Assembly: GCF_004341245.1 (NCBI RefSeq)
Contig: NZ_SLWY01000013.1
Span: 62,001 to 126,000 of the forward strand
From: Plasticicumulans lactativorans
Lineage (GTDB): Bacteria; Pseudomonadota; Gammaproteobacteria; Competibacterales; Competibacteraceae
Direction: 5' to 3'
DNA: 64,000 nt
Of this stretch, positions 1 through 8,262 are shown one piece after another (the first letter of the stretch is position 1; the number at the start of each line of letters is the position of its first letter). Below the pieces are notes generated by a model. It was not told the DNA's origin. It worked only from the letters and a program-made list of their open reading frames with translations, and did not search any database. The position numbers and the translations under genes were made by a program.

Positions 1-684
1 CTGAAGGAATTCGGCGACCTGCTGGCGGACCAGAACCGCACCCTCGAACGGCTGGTCGCCGAGCGCACCGCGCAGCTGGAGGACAGCTACCGCGAGACCA
101 TCTTCACGCTGACCCTCGCCGCCAGCTACAAGGACGAGGAGACCGGCGCCCACGTGCGCCGCATCAGCGTCTACACCGCCGAGCTGGCGCGGCGCCTGGG
201 GCTCGATGCGGCGTTCGCCGACACCATCTACTTCGCGAGCCCGATGCACGACGTCGGCAAGATCGCGATTCCCGACGCGATCCTGCGCAAGCCCGGCGGC
301 TTCACGCCGGACGAATGGGCGATCATGAAGACCCACGCGGCGCTGGGGGCACGCATGCTCGCGGGCGGCGCCTCGCCGTACCTGCGCATGGGGGCCGAGA
401 TCGCGCAGAACCACCACGAACGCTGGGACGGCAGCGGCTACCCGCAGGGCCTGCGCAACGAGGCCATCCCGCTGTCGGCGCGGATCATGATCGTTTGCGA
501 CCAGTACGACGCGCTGCGCAGCACGCGCCCGTACAAGCGGGCACTCGACCACGCGACGACGCTCGACATCATGCTGAAGGGCGACGGGCGCACCGTGCCC
601 GAACATTTCGACCCCGCCGTGCTGGCCGCCTTCGTGGCGTGCGCCGAGACCTTCCGCGAGATCTACGCCGCCCACGAGGGCTGA
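1..684 (+). CDS. HD-GYP domain cyclic-di-GMP phosphodiesterase (5' end outside window)
   Basis: The reading frame is open from base 1, so the N-terminus lies outside the window. The visible 227 residues start with a coiled-coil linker (about residues 1-30) and continue into an HD-GYP domain. The metal-binding HDVGK motif is near visible residue 83 and the GYP signature (GSGYP) near residue 145. The family hydrolyses cyclic di-GMP to pGpG or GMP. A coiled coil directly before HD-GYP is typical of RpfG-like response regulators, so a receiver domain upstream is likely but not seen. The gene ends with a run of helices normal for the family. It is followed by a convergent HD hydrolase gene. Confidence 0.9.
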   Translation: MKEFGDLLADQNRTLERLVAERTAQLEDSYRETIFTLTLAASYKDEETGAHVRRISVYTAELARRLGLDAAFADTIYFASPMHDVGKIAIPDAILRKPGGFTPDEWAIMKTHAALGARMLAGGASPYLRMGAEIAQNHHERWDGSGYPQGLRNEAIPLSARIMIVCDQYDALRSTRPYKRALDHATTLDIMLKGDGRTVPEHFDPAVLAAFVACAETFREIYAAHEG

Positions 685-697
685 GCCGCGGCACCGC

Positions 698-1318
698 TCA
701 CGACGTCGCGGCGGCGAGGATCTCGATGCGCCGGGCGAGGTTGGCGCGCGCGCGCGCCTCGCAGCGGGAGCGGAAATACGGCGTGTAGTAGATCGCCGGG
801 CGCGCCAGCAGCATTTCGAGGAAGGCGCGCTCGCCTTCGCAGCAGGCGATGTCGCAGAGATCCGGGCGTTCCTGGCGCAGGCGGGCGCCGTCGCAGCAGA
901 ACTGCGTCCAGGGCACGCCGAGGCCGGCGATGTCGATGTCCACGGTCCACGCGGCGGCGGCGTGCGGCGGTGCCACGCGGTGCGTGGTGGCGAGGATGCA
1001 CTCCACCACGCGCGCGGCGATCGGGATGTGGCCGCCGGCCCGCGCCAGCAGCCAGTCGGCGCTCGACGCCTCGTTGTTGCAGGCGCCGGGCACGTAGATG
1101 ACGTCGTGCGTCCACAGCGCCAGCTCCACGACCTCCGGTTCCTCGATCTGCCCGCGCACCGTGTCGAAGGCGCGTACGCAGCGCCAGATGTGCGCGAGCG
1201 TGTGGTAATGGCGGGCCGGCTCGGCGTAGTGCGCGGCAAGGTCCTGCCACACCGCGGCGGCATCCTGGCCGCCGCAGCGTGTCCACAGGTCACGGAAGCG
1301 GGTTTCGGCGTGCGTCAC
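698..1318 (-). CDS. Predicted metal-dependent HD superfamily phosphohydrolase
   Basis: A 206-residue protein of the COG4339 type. HYHTLAHI near residues 37-44 and THDVIY near 70-75 supply the histidine/aspartate ligands of an HD-type metal site. Family members are small soluble proteins whose substrate is mostly unknown. The end pairs tail-to-tail with the HD-GYP gene (13 bp apart), and the start lies 11 bp from the stop of the upstream cyclase gene on the same strand, so the two may share a transcript. Function beyond the HD fold cannot be read from the sequence. Confidence 0.75.
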   Translation of the reverse strand: MTHAETRFRDLWTRCGGQDAAAVWQDLAAHYAEPARHYHTLAHIWRCVRAFDTVRGQIEEPEVVELALWTHDVIYVPGACNNEASSADWLLARAGGHIPIAARVVECILATTHRVAPPHAAAAWTVDIDIAGLGVPWTQFCCDGARLRQERPDLCDIACCEGERAFLEMLLARPAIYYTPYFRSRCEARARANLARRIEILAAATS

Positions 1319-1329
1319 GATGGCGGTTC

Positions 1330-2691
1330 TCAGCGCGTGGGCCCGGCGGCCGGCACCACCACCGGCTCGAGCGTGTACAGGGAGGTGAGCTCGGTGCGTC
1401 CGCGCACCTGGACCTCGCCGACCGGGCGGAAAGCCAGGCCCGCGGGGTCGCCGGCGGCGCGACGCGTCGCCTCCGACACCAGGATGCGGGTGTCGTAATC
1501 CTTGTTCAGTGGTTCGAGGCGGGCGGCGAGGTTCACAGCGTCACCATAGACGGTATAGGCGAGGCGTTCACCCGCGCCCACCAGCCCGCCCACCACCACG
1601 CCGGAATTGATGCCGATGCGCGCGCGCAGGCGCACGCCGTCGCCGAAGCGGCGACGCTCGAGCAGGGCCTGCACCTCCAGCGCGGCGCGGCAGGCGCAGG
1701 CGGCGTGGTCGGGCAGCGCCTGCGGCAGGTTGAAGGTCGCCATCACCGCGTCGCCGATGAACTGGTCGACCACGCCGCCGTGGCGCTCGATCGGCTCCAC
1801 CACGGCCTGGAACACCTCGTTCAGCAGCGCGATCAGCCGCGTCGGCGCCAGCGCTTCCGCCAGGCTGGTGAAGCCCTCGACGTCGAGGAACAGGATGGTC
1901 GCCGGGCGCAGTTCGCCGGCGCCGGTCTCGGGGCGCTCGGCCGCGGCGGCGATGCGCACCGCCACCGCCATTGGCAGGAAGCGCGCCAGTTCGCGCGCGG
2001 CGTTGGACTCGATCACCGAGCGCTCGAGCAGGTGCTGCGCGCGGGTCACCGCGATCGCGAGGATCGCGGTCACCGTCAGCACGGTGATCACCTTGTCGAA
2101 CTCGCCGCCGAGCAGCACCGCGTTCGAGGTCAGGTAGTGCACGTAGTCGCGGGTGATCACCGCCGCATGCGGGTCGCCGCCGATCGCGTAGGCGAGCATG
2201 CCGAGCCAGCCGCCGGCGGCGCACAGGCCGGCGAAGACCACGAAGCGCGGTTCGAAGCACAGCACGCGCAGCGTGATGAAGATGAACACGTAGAGCAGCG
2301 TCGGCGCCTTCAGGTAGAAGCTCGGCGGCTGGCCGTACTGCAGGTGGAAGCTCCAGATCAGCCCGTAGAGCAGCGTGAAGTCGGCGACGATCGACAGGTG
2401 CGCCGCCCAGTCCGGCAGCGCGTGCCGGCGTGTCCAGGCGAGCCGCGCGAGCGTGAACGCGAGGTAGGCGGTGAGCGTCCAGGGCACCGGCATCAGCTCG
2501 CTCATGTGCGGCGGCTTCGGCGCCACCGCCCACAGCGAGCCGAAGGTGGCGACCACGCCGAGCTGCACCCAGCCGATCAGGCGCTCGCTCGAATCGCGAT
2601 GCGTGCGGATCATCGCCGCGAGGCGCGCCGGCAGCGGCGCGGCGCGGGGCGGGAAGTGCAGGCGCAAGCGGGCGACGAGGCTCGGACTCAC
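1330..2691 (-). CDS. Membrane-anchored class III adenylate/guanylate cyclase
   Basis: A 453-residue protein. The N-terminal half (about 30-215) has five or six hydrophobic segments, which would place it in the inner membrane. The C-terminal half is a class III nucleotide cyclase domain. The metal-binding segment ILFLDVEGFTSLAE is near residue 262, GGVVDQFIGDAVMATF carries the second aspartate, and the dimer-arm region YTVYGDAVNLAARLE is present. The domain should make cAMP (or cGMP) from ATP/GTP as a homodimer. The membrane part is not an obvious named sensor domain. Start ATG at 2691 is the first in frame after the intergenic palindrome at 2715-2731. Confidence 0.85.
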   Translation of the reverse strand: MSPSLVARLRLHFPPRAAPLPARLAAMIRTHRDSSERLIGWVQLGVVATFGSLWAVAPKPPHMSELMPVPWTLTAYLAFTLARLAWTRRHALPDWAAHLSIVADFTLLYGLIWSFHLQYGQPPSFYLKAPTLLYVFIFITLRVLCFEPRFVVFAGLCAAGGWLGMLAYAIGGDPHAAVITRDYVHYLTSNAVLLGGEFDKVITVLTVTAILAIAVTRAQHLLERSVIESNAARELARFLPMAVAVRIAAAAERPETGAGELRPATILFLDVEGFTSLAEALAPTRLIALLNEVFQAVVEPIERHGGVVDQFIGDAVMATFNLPQALPDHAACACRAALEVQALLERRRFGDGVRLRARIGINSGVVVGGLVGAGERLAYTVYGDAVNLAARLEPLNKDYDTRILVSEATRRAAGDPAGLAFRPVGEVQVRGRTELTSLYTLEPVVVPAAGPTR

Positions 2692-2714
2692 GGCGTTCTC
2701 CAGGGTTCGTCAGG

Positions 2715-2731
2715 TCCACCGTAACGGTGGA
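2715..2731. promoter_or_regulatory. Short perfect inverted repeat before the cyclase gene
   Basis: Arms TCCACCGT and ACGGTGGA separated by one base, in the 111-bp gap between the sigma54 activator stop and the cyclase start. It could be an operator for the cyclase gene or the hairpin of a weak terminator for the buf operon. No T-run follows it on the minus strand, so an operator is at least as likely. Confidence 0.35.
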
Positions 2732-2802
2732 GCCGTTTCGCTTCCAGCACCGCAGGTGCCGTGTGGTCAACAACGTGTGTGACATCGGCGGGCGCGTCGC
2801 GG

Positions 2803-4782
2803 CTAGCGCCGCCGCGCCCGGATGCCGAGCTTCTGCAGCCGCGAGCGCAGCGTGCTGGGGTGCATCTCGAGCGCCGCCGCGGCGCCCTTCGGGCCTTCGA
2901 TCACGCCGCCGCAGCGCTCCAGCGTGGCCTCGATGTGGCGACGCTCCACCGCTTCGAGGCTGGCCGCATCGGCGCCCGGCGGCGTCTCGCCCGCGGTGAC
3001 GGCCGGTAGCGGTGCGGCCGCCGGCAGCGGTGGCACCGCGAAGGTCGGCCGCACCGGCGCGAGGCCGAGGTCGGCCTCGTCGATCAGCGCGTCGGTGGCG
3101 AGGATCGCGGCGCGCTCGACCACGTTCTGCAGCTCGCGGATGTTGCCGGGCCAGGGGTAGGCGAGCAGCGCCGCGAGCGCGCGCGCGGTGACGCCGTGCA
3201 GCGGCTTGCCGAGGCGCCGCTGCAGGCCGCCGAGCACGTGCGCGACCAGCGCCGGGATGTCGTCGTGGCGCGCGCGCAGCGGCGGCACCTGCAGCGGGAA
3301 GACGTTGAGGCGGTAGTAGAGGTCGGCGCGGAACTGGCCCTGCTCGACCATCTGCGCGAGGTCGCGGTTGGTTGCCGCCACCACGCGCACGTCGACGTGG
3401 ATCGGCCGCGTGCCGCCGACACGCTCGAACTCGCGCTCCTGCAGCACCCGCAGCAGCTTGGCCTGCGCCGGCAGGCTGAGCTCGCCGACCTCGTCGAGGA
3501 ACAGCGTGCCGCCGTCGGCGAGCTCGAAGCGGCCCTTGCGGGTGGCGATGGCGCCGCTGAACGCGCCCTTCTCGTGGCCGAACAGCTCGCTCTCGATCAG
3601 CTCCGAGGGCAGCGCCGCGCAGTTCATCTTCACCAGCATGCGCTCGCGCCGCGGGCTCTGGCGGTGCGTGTAGCGCGCCAGCAGCTCCTTGCCGGTGCCG
3701 GTCTCGCCGAGCAGCAGCACCGTGGCGTCGGTCGCGGCGACCTTGTCGAGCTGCGTGCGCAGCTCGCGGATCGCGGCCGATGCGCCGACGATCTCGTGGG
3801 CTTCGCCCACCACCTGCGCCTGCAGGTAGGCCTTCTCCTGGCGCAGGCGGGCCAGCGCCGCCTCGGCCTGATGGCGGTCGTTGAGGTCGCGCAGGATCAG
3901 CGTGGTCAGCTCGCAGCCGTCGACCCGCGTGCACGACAGCGTGGCTTCGGCCGGGAAGGCGCTGCCGTCGGCGCGCACCGCCTCGATGCCCTGCGGCACC
4001 CACAGCGACGGGCGCGCCGCCGCCGGCGCCGCCAGGTGGTGGTCGAGCAGCGCGCGGAACGACGGCGCGAGGAAGCGCTCCAGCGGCGTGCCGACCACGT
4101 CGGCGGCGCAGCAGCCGAGCACGCGCTCGGCCGCCGGGTTGACGAAGGTCACGCGGCGCGCGCCGTCGATGCACACCACGGCGTCGAGCGCCGAGCCGAG
4201 GATCGCGGCCAGCCGCGCCTCGCGCTCGCGCAGCGCGCGCTCGGTGTGCACGCGTTCGAGTTCGGCCGCCGCGCGTGCCGCGAACACCTGGAACAGCGCG
4301 AGTTCGCGCGGCGCGGCCGGCATCGCCCGCTCGTCGAGCACCGCCAGGTGGCCGAGCACGTCGCCGGCGGCGTTGCGCAGCGGGATCGCCAGGTAGCTCT
4401 CGGCGCCCATCACCGCGAGGTCGGTGTTGCGCGGGAACAGCGCCGCCACGCCCTGTGGGTAGTGGCGCGGCTCGCCGCACAGCACCGCCTCGCAGGGCGT
4501 GCCGGACAGGTCGAATTCCTCTTCGGGCGCGAAGTGGTCGTGGTCCCAGTTCGCCAGCATGCGCACGCGGGTGCGCACCCCGGCGAACTCGGCGACGAAG
4601 GCCCAGCGCACCGCGAGCGCGGTCGCCACGCCCCTGACCAGGCTGCGGAAGAACGCCTCGCCGGTGACGCTGGCGGTGCCCTCGACCAGGGCACGCAATC
4701 CGGTGTCGAGTTCGTCCAGGTGTGTCGTCACGGTCACTGCCCCCCGCCGCTGGGTGTGGGGGGCAGCGTATGCCAGTGGCAT
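2803..4782 (-). CDS. Sigma-54 dependent transcriptional activator with GAF and PAS sensor domains
   Basis: About 659 residues. Order: GAF-like sensor (about 20-185), PAS domain (about 205-330), AAA+ sigma54-interaction domain (about 350-585), Fis-type helix-turn-helix at the C-terminus. Visible landmarks are Walker A GETGTGKE, the sigma54-contact loop as GAFSGA (usual form GAFTGA), Walker [13 protein letters not shown], and the final [11 protein letters not shown] helix. There is no receiver domain, so it senses a ligand or metal directly rather than through a kinase. The start ATG overlaps the doxX stop as TGATG, giving translational coupling; a GTG 15 codons later is the alternative start. 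It is the last gene of the bufferin operon, whose first gene has a sigma54 promoter, so autoregulation is the natural inference. Confidence 0.88.
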   Translation of the reverse strand: MPLAYAAPHTQRRGAVTVTTHLDELDTGLRALVEGTASVTGEAFFRSLVRGVATALAVRWAFVAEFAGVRTRVRMLANWDHDHFAPEEEFDLSGTPCEAVLCGEPRHYPQGVAALFPRNTDLAVMGAESYLAIPLRNAAGDVLGHLAVLDERAMPAAPRELALFQVFAARAAAELERVHTERALREREARLAAILGSALDAVVCIDGARRVTFVNPAAERVLGCCAADVVGTPLERFLAPSFRALLDHHLAAPAAARPSLWVPQGIEAVRADGSAFPAEATLSCTRVDGCELTTLILRDLNDRHQAEAALARLRQEKAYLQAQVVGEAHEIVGASAAIRELRTQLDKVAATDATVLLLGETGTGKELLARYTHRQSPRRERMLVKMNCAALPSELIESELFGHEKGAFSGAIATRKGRFELADGGTLFLDEVGELSLPAQAKLLRVLQEREFERVGGTRPIHVDVRVVAATNRDLAQMVEQGQFRADLYYRLNVFPLQVPPLRARHDDIPALVAHVLGGLQRRLGKPLHGVTARALAALLAYPWPGNIRELQNVVERAAILATDALIDEADLGLAPVRPTFAVPPLPAAAPLPAVTAGETPPGADAASLEAVERRHIEATLERCGGVIEGPKGAAAALEMHPSTLRSRLQKLGIRARRR

Positions 4783-5267
4783 CACCGGCTCCAGCGGCCG
4801 AGCAGGCGGTCGAGCGTCAGCGCGCCGGGGCCGTGGGTGAGCGTCACCAGCAGCAGCAGGCCCCAGAGCTGGTGCTCGTGCAGGCCGGCGGCCTCGAGCG
4901 CCGGGTAGGAGATCACCGCGATGATGTTGAACACGAACAGCGCCGCCGCCGGCAGCCGCCCGCCGAGGCCGAGCACCAGCAGCACCGGCAGCGCCAGTTC
5001 GGCGGCGGTGCCGAGCACGGCGGCGAGCATCGGCGGCAGCAGCGGCACCTGGTACTCGTAGGTGAACAGCAGCACGGTCGAATCGAAGCTCGCGATCTTG
5101 GTCAGCCCCGAGGCGAAGAAGGCCTGCGCGACCCACAGCCGCACGGCGAGGTCGACCAGCGGCGTGAACCAGCCGAGCAGGGTCTCGAAGCGGGCGTGCA
5201 GGCGCACGCCGCGCTGCAGCAGGGGGTGACGCAGCACGTTGCAGGCGGAAGAGGCGGTGGCATTCAT
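4782..5267 (-). CDS. DoxX family membrane protein
   Basis: 161 residues with four hydrophobic segments and the DoxX-family entry region [14 protein letters not shown] (about 44-57). DoxX proteins are small inner-membrane proteins, some linked to redox or thiosulfate oxidation. They are commonly encoded with bufferin genes. It starts 23 bp after bufC and overlaps the activator gene downstream by one base, so it belongs to the same transcript. Its exact job in the bufferin pathway is not settled. Confidence 0.85.
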   Translation of the reverse strand: MNATASSACNVLRHPLLQRGVRLHARFETLLGWFTPLVDLAVRLWVAQAFFASGLTKIASFDSTVLLFTYEYQVPLLPPMLAAVLGTAAELALPVLLVLGLGGRLPAAALFVFNIIAVISYPALEAAGLHEHQLWGLLLLVTLTHGPGALTLDRLLGRWSR

Positions 5268-5290
5268 GGCGGTGCGCTCCTTGGAGGGGG

Positions 5291-6049
5291 TCACAGGTGA
5301 AAGCCGACGAGGGCGCCGCGGGCGAACAGCCCGCCGAGCGCCGTGCCGGGGTCGAGGTCGGGGGCCGCGGCGAGCGCATCGGCGCAGGCCTCGGCCACGG
5401 TCGCGCCGGCGGCGAGGGCCGCGAGCAGCGTGTAGGTGCCGGCGTCGAGCCGGCCGATCGTGATGTCCGCCCCCGCGCGCAGCACCAGCAGCCATTCGGC
5501 CGCGGGCGCCGGCGGCGGCAGGGGGTCGTCGGCGCCGTCGGTCGCGGCCTCCCAGTACGCGAGCACCGGCCAGGCGCTCGCGACCAGGCCGAGCGCCGGG
5601 TGCGCGACGAAGCGCAGCCGCGGGTGATCCTGCGCCGCCACGCCGCGCAGGGCGTCGAGCGCGAGGGCGGGGGGCAGCGCGGCGAAGTAGGCGGTGTGCA
5701 CGGCCCATTCGAGGCGCGCGAGCTCGGCGAGCCAGGGTGCCTGCGGCGGCGGCGCGGCGGCGATGACATCGGCCAGCGCGGCGCCGTAGCCGTGCAGGTC
5801 ACCGCTGCGCGAGGGGTGAGCGAGCAGGTAGCGGGCGGCGAGTGCGTGGAAGCCGCCTTCGCCGAGCGTGCGCGCGAGCACCGGGTAGGCGCCGGCGAGC
5901 GCGGCGGTGAGCGTCAGGCGGTGATTGTTGGCGTACACCATCAGGCGCTCGGCGGGCTCCAGGCCGCGCCCGGCGATCAGGCCCTGCAGCCGCGGCGGGG
6001 CGCTGCCGCGCACCGCGGCGAGGAAGTCGCGCTGCAGTTCACGCAGCAT
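5291..6049 (-). CDS. bufC: BufC-type partner protein (DUF2063, bufferin maturation)
   Basis: 252 residues. The N-terminal helical part (FLAAVRG..., [20 protein letters not shown]) is the DUF2063 signature, once called a putative DNA-binding domain. It is now known as the partner that delivers the precursor peptide to the DUF692/MNIO enzyme. It overlaps bufB by 11 bp, which points to coupled translation and a 1:1 complex. No catalytic motif is expected. The call rests on the N-terminal motif plus the strict gene order bufA-bufB-bufC. Confidence 0.87.
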   Translation of the reverse strand: MLRELQRDFLAAVRGSAPPRLQGLIAGRGLEPAERLMVYANNHRLTLTAALAGAYPVLARTLGEGGFHALAARYLLAHPSRSGDLHGYGAALADVIAAAPPPQAPWLAELARLEWAVHTAYFAALPPALALDALRGVAAQDHPRLRFVAHPALGLVASAWPVLAYWEAATDGADDPLPPPAPAAEWLLVLRAGADITIGRLDAGTYTLLAALAAGATVAEACADALAAAPDLDPGTALGGLFARGALVGFHL

Positions 6050-6905
6050 GGCGGCGGCCCTCGAGCACGGCGTCGGCGCGCGCGGCCTCGGCCAGCAGCA
6101 CGTCCAGCGGCGGCAGCGCGCTGTCCCATTCGATCAGCGTCGGACGCGGGCCGAAGCGTGCGATCGCCTCGGCGTAGAGCGTCCACACCGCCGGGCACAC
6201 CGGGCGGTCGTGGGTGTCGATCAGCAGGCTGGTGCCGCGGAGGGTCTTCTCGGTGTGGCCGGCCAGGTGGATCTCGGCGATGGCCGCCGGCGGCAGCGCC
6301 GCCAGGAAGGCGTGCGGGTCGACGCCGTGGTTGCGGGCGTTGACGTAGAGGTTGTTGACGTCGAGCAGCAGGCCGCAGCCGGTGCGCCGCGCCAGCGTGG
6401 CGAGGAATTCGCCCTCGGGCAGCGACGGTATGCGGAAGTCGACGTAACGCGAGATGTTCTCGACCAGCAGGGTGCGCCCGAGCGCGTCCTGCACGGTGGC
6501 GACGCGGGCGCAGACGTGGTTCAGCGCCTCGGTGGTGCAGGGCAGCGGCAGCAGGTCGTTCGCGTGCACGCCGCCGACCGAGCCCCAGGACAGGTGCTCC
6601 GACACCAGCGCGGGCTCGAAGCGGTCGCACAGCGCCTTCAGTTGCCGCAGGTGGCCGCGGTCGAGCGGATCGGTGGATCCGAGCGACAGGCCGACGCCGT
6701 GCAGGCTCAGCGGGTGGCGCGCGCGGATCGCTTCGAGCACCGCGAGCGGCCGGCCGCCGCTGCCGAAGTAGTTCTCGCTGTGCACCTCGACCCAGCCGAG
6801 CGCGGGCTGCTCGCGCAGCACCACGTCGTAGTGCTCGGCGCGCAGGCCGATGCCGGCGACGGCCGGCAGCGGACGCACGGGCGCGGACGGGAAGCGGGTG
6901 TTCAT
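6039..6905 (-). CDS. bufB: Multinuclear non-heme iron oxidase of the DUF692 family (BufB)
   Basis: 288 residues from the ATG at 6905. The TIM-barrel DUF692 pattern is clear: HSENYFG near residues 43-49, SLHGVGLSLG near 66-75, SEHLSWG near 101-107, LLLDVNNLYVNARN near 176-189, EIHLAGH near 208-214 and IEWDS near the end. These histidine, aspartate and glutamate residues bind the iron cluster. MNIO enzymes of this group oxidise cysteines of a DUF2282 precursor to thiooxazole-type copper ligands. It acts in the cytoplasm on BufA before export. It lies 88 bp downstream of bufA with a strong hairpin between, and overlaps bufC by 11 bp. Confidence 0.93.
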   Translation of the reverse strand: MNTRFPSAPVRPLPAVAGIGLRAEHYDVVLREQPALGWVEVHSENYFGSGGRPLAVLEAIRARHPLSLHGVGLSLGSTDPLDRGHLRQLKALCDRFEPALVSEHLSWGSVGGVHANDLLPLPCTTEALNHVCARVATVQDALGRTLLVENISRYVDFRIPSLPEGEFLATLARRTGCGLLLDVNNLYVNARNHGVDPHAFLAALPPAAIAEIHLAGHTEKTLRGTSLLIDTHDRPVCPAVWTLYAEAIARFGPRPTLIEWDSALPPLDVLLAEAARADAVLEGRRHAA

Positions 6906-6954
6906 GATCGCGCACCTCGATGCCGGTGGGGCGATGGGGGGCATGCGGACGGGG

Positions 6955-6984
6955 GTCGGCCGGCGGCGGGGGCCGCCGGCCGAC
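6955..6984 (-). terminator. Strong hairpin between bufA and bufB (attenuator or mRNA-protecting structure)
   Basis: A perfect 13-bp stem (6955-6967 with 6972-6984) and a GGGG/CCCC loop, all G and C. No U-run follows, so it is more likely a partial attenuator or a 3' end stabiliser. Either would give much more BufA precursor than modifying enzyme, as expected for a stoichiometric metal-binding peptide. Confidence 0.6.
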
Positions 6985-6993
6985 GCGCGGGGC

Positions 6994-7260
6994 TCAGGCC
7001 TTCTTGGTCAGGCTGCCGCCGGTGAGCTTTTCGCAGGTCCCCTTCGGCACGAACAGCCACGAGTCGCCCTGGTTGTCGGCGCTCGCCTGGCCGGCGCAGG
7101 CGTGCATGTTGGTCTGGCAGTCGTTCTTGCCGGCCTTGACCACGCCGAAGCACTTCTCGGCGGCGAAGCTCGGGGCCTCGGCCGGGCCGGCGTAGGCGCT
7201 GACGGCACCGAGGGCGAAGGCGGCGGCGATGGCGGACTGGATCACGGTCTGGGTCTTCAT
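6994..7260 (-). CDS. bufA: Bufferin precursor peptide (DUF2282, copper-binding RiPP)
   Basis: 88 residues. A Sec signal peptide is visible (K2, hydrophobic 8-20, likely cleavage after SAYA at residue 24). The mature part has four cysteines (about residues 37, 48, 55, 76) in the KCFG ... NDCQ ... HACAG ... GTCEKL pattern of BufA1 peptides. The family is modified on the central cysteines by the MNIO enzyme, exported, and sequesters copper in the periplasm. The ribosome site AGGAG lies 8 bases before the ATG. The 5' leader is about 110 nt if the sigma54 promoter at 7379-7396 is used. Confidence 0.92.
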   Translation of the reverse strand: MKTQTVIQSAIAAAFALGAVSAYAGPAEAPSFAAEKCFGVVKAGKNDCQTNMHACAGQASADNQGDSWLFVPKGTCEKLTGGSLTKKA

Positions 7261-7378
7261 GGCGTGTACTCCTAAAGGCTCGTGTGGGTGAACGGGCCCG
7301 CCGGTGGCGGCCCGGGTCCTTCCCGGCGTTGGCGGTTCGGCCGCTGCAAGCGCGTTTCAGGTTCGGACGAGACAGGTA

Positions 7379-7396
7379 TTGCAGGCCCTGTGCCAA
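7379..7396 (-). promoter_or_regulatory. Sigma-54 (-24/-12) promoter of the bufferin operon
   Basis: Read on the minus strand the site is TTGGCACAGGGCCTGCAA. It keeps the invariant GG and GC with exactly 10 bases between them and matches the TGGCAC ... TGCA consensus at nearly every position. Expected transcript start is near 7370, about 110 bases before the bufA ATG. The AT-rich stretch at 7401-7440, just upstream, would suit IHF-assisted bending. The operon itself encodes a sigma54 activator. Confidence 0.8.
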
Positions 7397-7513
7397 ACCT
7401 GCATTTTGTATTCAACATATTGTTTTTTATGAATAAAGATTTAAGCCGCCAGGATTCGGCGAAGCTTCCGGCGGGCCGGCGCGGGGAGGGCCCACGAGAC
7501 CTCGCGGTGGGCG

Positions 7514-7562
7514 CCACGACATGTCGTGGGAAGGAACTTGGTGGCCACGAACGCTGTCGTGG
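7514..7562. promoter_or_regulatory. Two upstream activator palindromes for the sigma-54 activator
   Basis: Site 1 (7514-7529) is CCACGACATGTCGTGG, a perfect 16-bp palindrome. Site 2 (7545-7562) is CCACGA, six bases, TCGTGG, and sits inside a longer inverted repeat with 11-base arms (7543-7553 and 7563-7573). The sites share CCACGA/TCGTGG half-sites and lie roughly 145-190 bases upstream of the inferred start, the usual distance for sigma54 enhancers. Binding by the protein encoded at 2803-4782 is inferred from position only. Confidence 0.65.
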
Positions 7563-7573
7563 CGTTCGTGGCC

Positions 7574-7870
7574 GCGGCGGCGCCTGCGGGAGGCGCGCGG
7601 CCCGCGTCAGCAGGTGGAGGAGGGCGGGCGTGGCGCCCGCCTGTCGCGATATATCCTGATGTTTCTTGGCGGAGAAATTTTATTCCTTCCCGCATTCATC
7701 ACGCGGGGTAGGCTCGATTTGCCGCCCCTGAAGCCGTCACCGGGGCCGGGGGCGCAGGCCCGTTCGCATCGCGAAGGGCCGGCCGACCGCACGTTTGCAA
7801 CACAAGCGTGATGGTCTGTAGGCGCGAGGCGGGTCGACGCCCGCCCGTGGAGTGAGGACGGAGGTGACAC
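7574..7870. other. Intergenic stretch between the divergent buf operon and the 90-aa gene
   Basis: Apart from the enhancer palindromes to its left, this stretch shows no convincing gene. An AT-richer patch at 7650-7690 may hold the promoter of the plus-strand gene at 7871, but no clear -35/-10 pair could be defended. Confidence 0.5.
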
Positions 7871-8143
7871 ATGCTGTCGTATGTCGATTGCGTCGGTTTT
7901 TCCGAGCTGGACGAAGACGAGATCGAGGCCCTGGCGGCTCACGAACACATTCCGATGATCGTCGCGGCGGAAATGGGCTCGTATCTGGTACACGACGACG
8001 CGAACGGCGTGCCGCGCTTCTGCCGGATGCTCGTCGCGGACATCCGCGCGGCGCGGGCATCGGGCCACCCCGAGCGTGCCGACCACCTGCGCGTGGTGCT
8101 CAGGCACTTCCGCCACACCCACCACGCGAGCCACGCGGGCTGA
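7871..8143 (+). CDS. Conserved small hypothetical protein (90 aa)
   Basis: 90 residues, soluble, acidic N-terminal half (SELDEDEIEALAAHEHIP) and a basic, histidine-rich end (RHFRHTHHASH). A good ribosome site, GGAGG, lies 7 bases before the ATG. I do not recognise a function. The EIEALAAHEHIP segment looks like a conserved helix of a small proteobacterial family rather than random sequence. The clustered histidines at the C-terminus could bind metal. It is followed directly by a strong terminator, so it is a single-gene unit. Confidence 0.7.
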   Translation: MLSYVDCVGFSELDEDEIEALAAHEHIPMIVAAEMGSYLVHDDANGVPRFCRMLVADIRAARASGHPERADHLRVVLRHFRHTHHASHAG

Positions 8144-8154
8144 AGGCCCGCCAG

Positions 8155-8178
8155 GCCCCGCCGTGTGCGCGGCGGGGC
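8155..8178 (+). terminator. Rho-independent-like hairpin after the 90-aa gene
   Basis: Nine-bp G/C stem, GCCCCGCCG (8155-8163) with CGGCGGGGC (8170-8178), six-base loop, followed by TTCCC. It starts 12 bases after the stop codon. Confidence 0.6.
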
Positions 8179-8262
8179 TTCCCCCGCCCGGCCGCCGCGG
8201 CCGGACCGGCCCGCCTGCACGAAGCCGGCGGCCGGGCGCCGATCCTTGCTAGGCTGCAAGGC

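Noticed and set aside
1568-5802. Long minus-strand frames of 970 and 999 residues crossing several genes
   Set aside because: High-GC shadow frames with extreme Arg/Ala/Pro content. Only the part coding the sigma54 activator is real.
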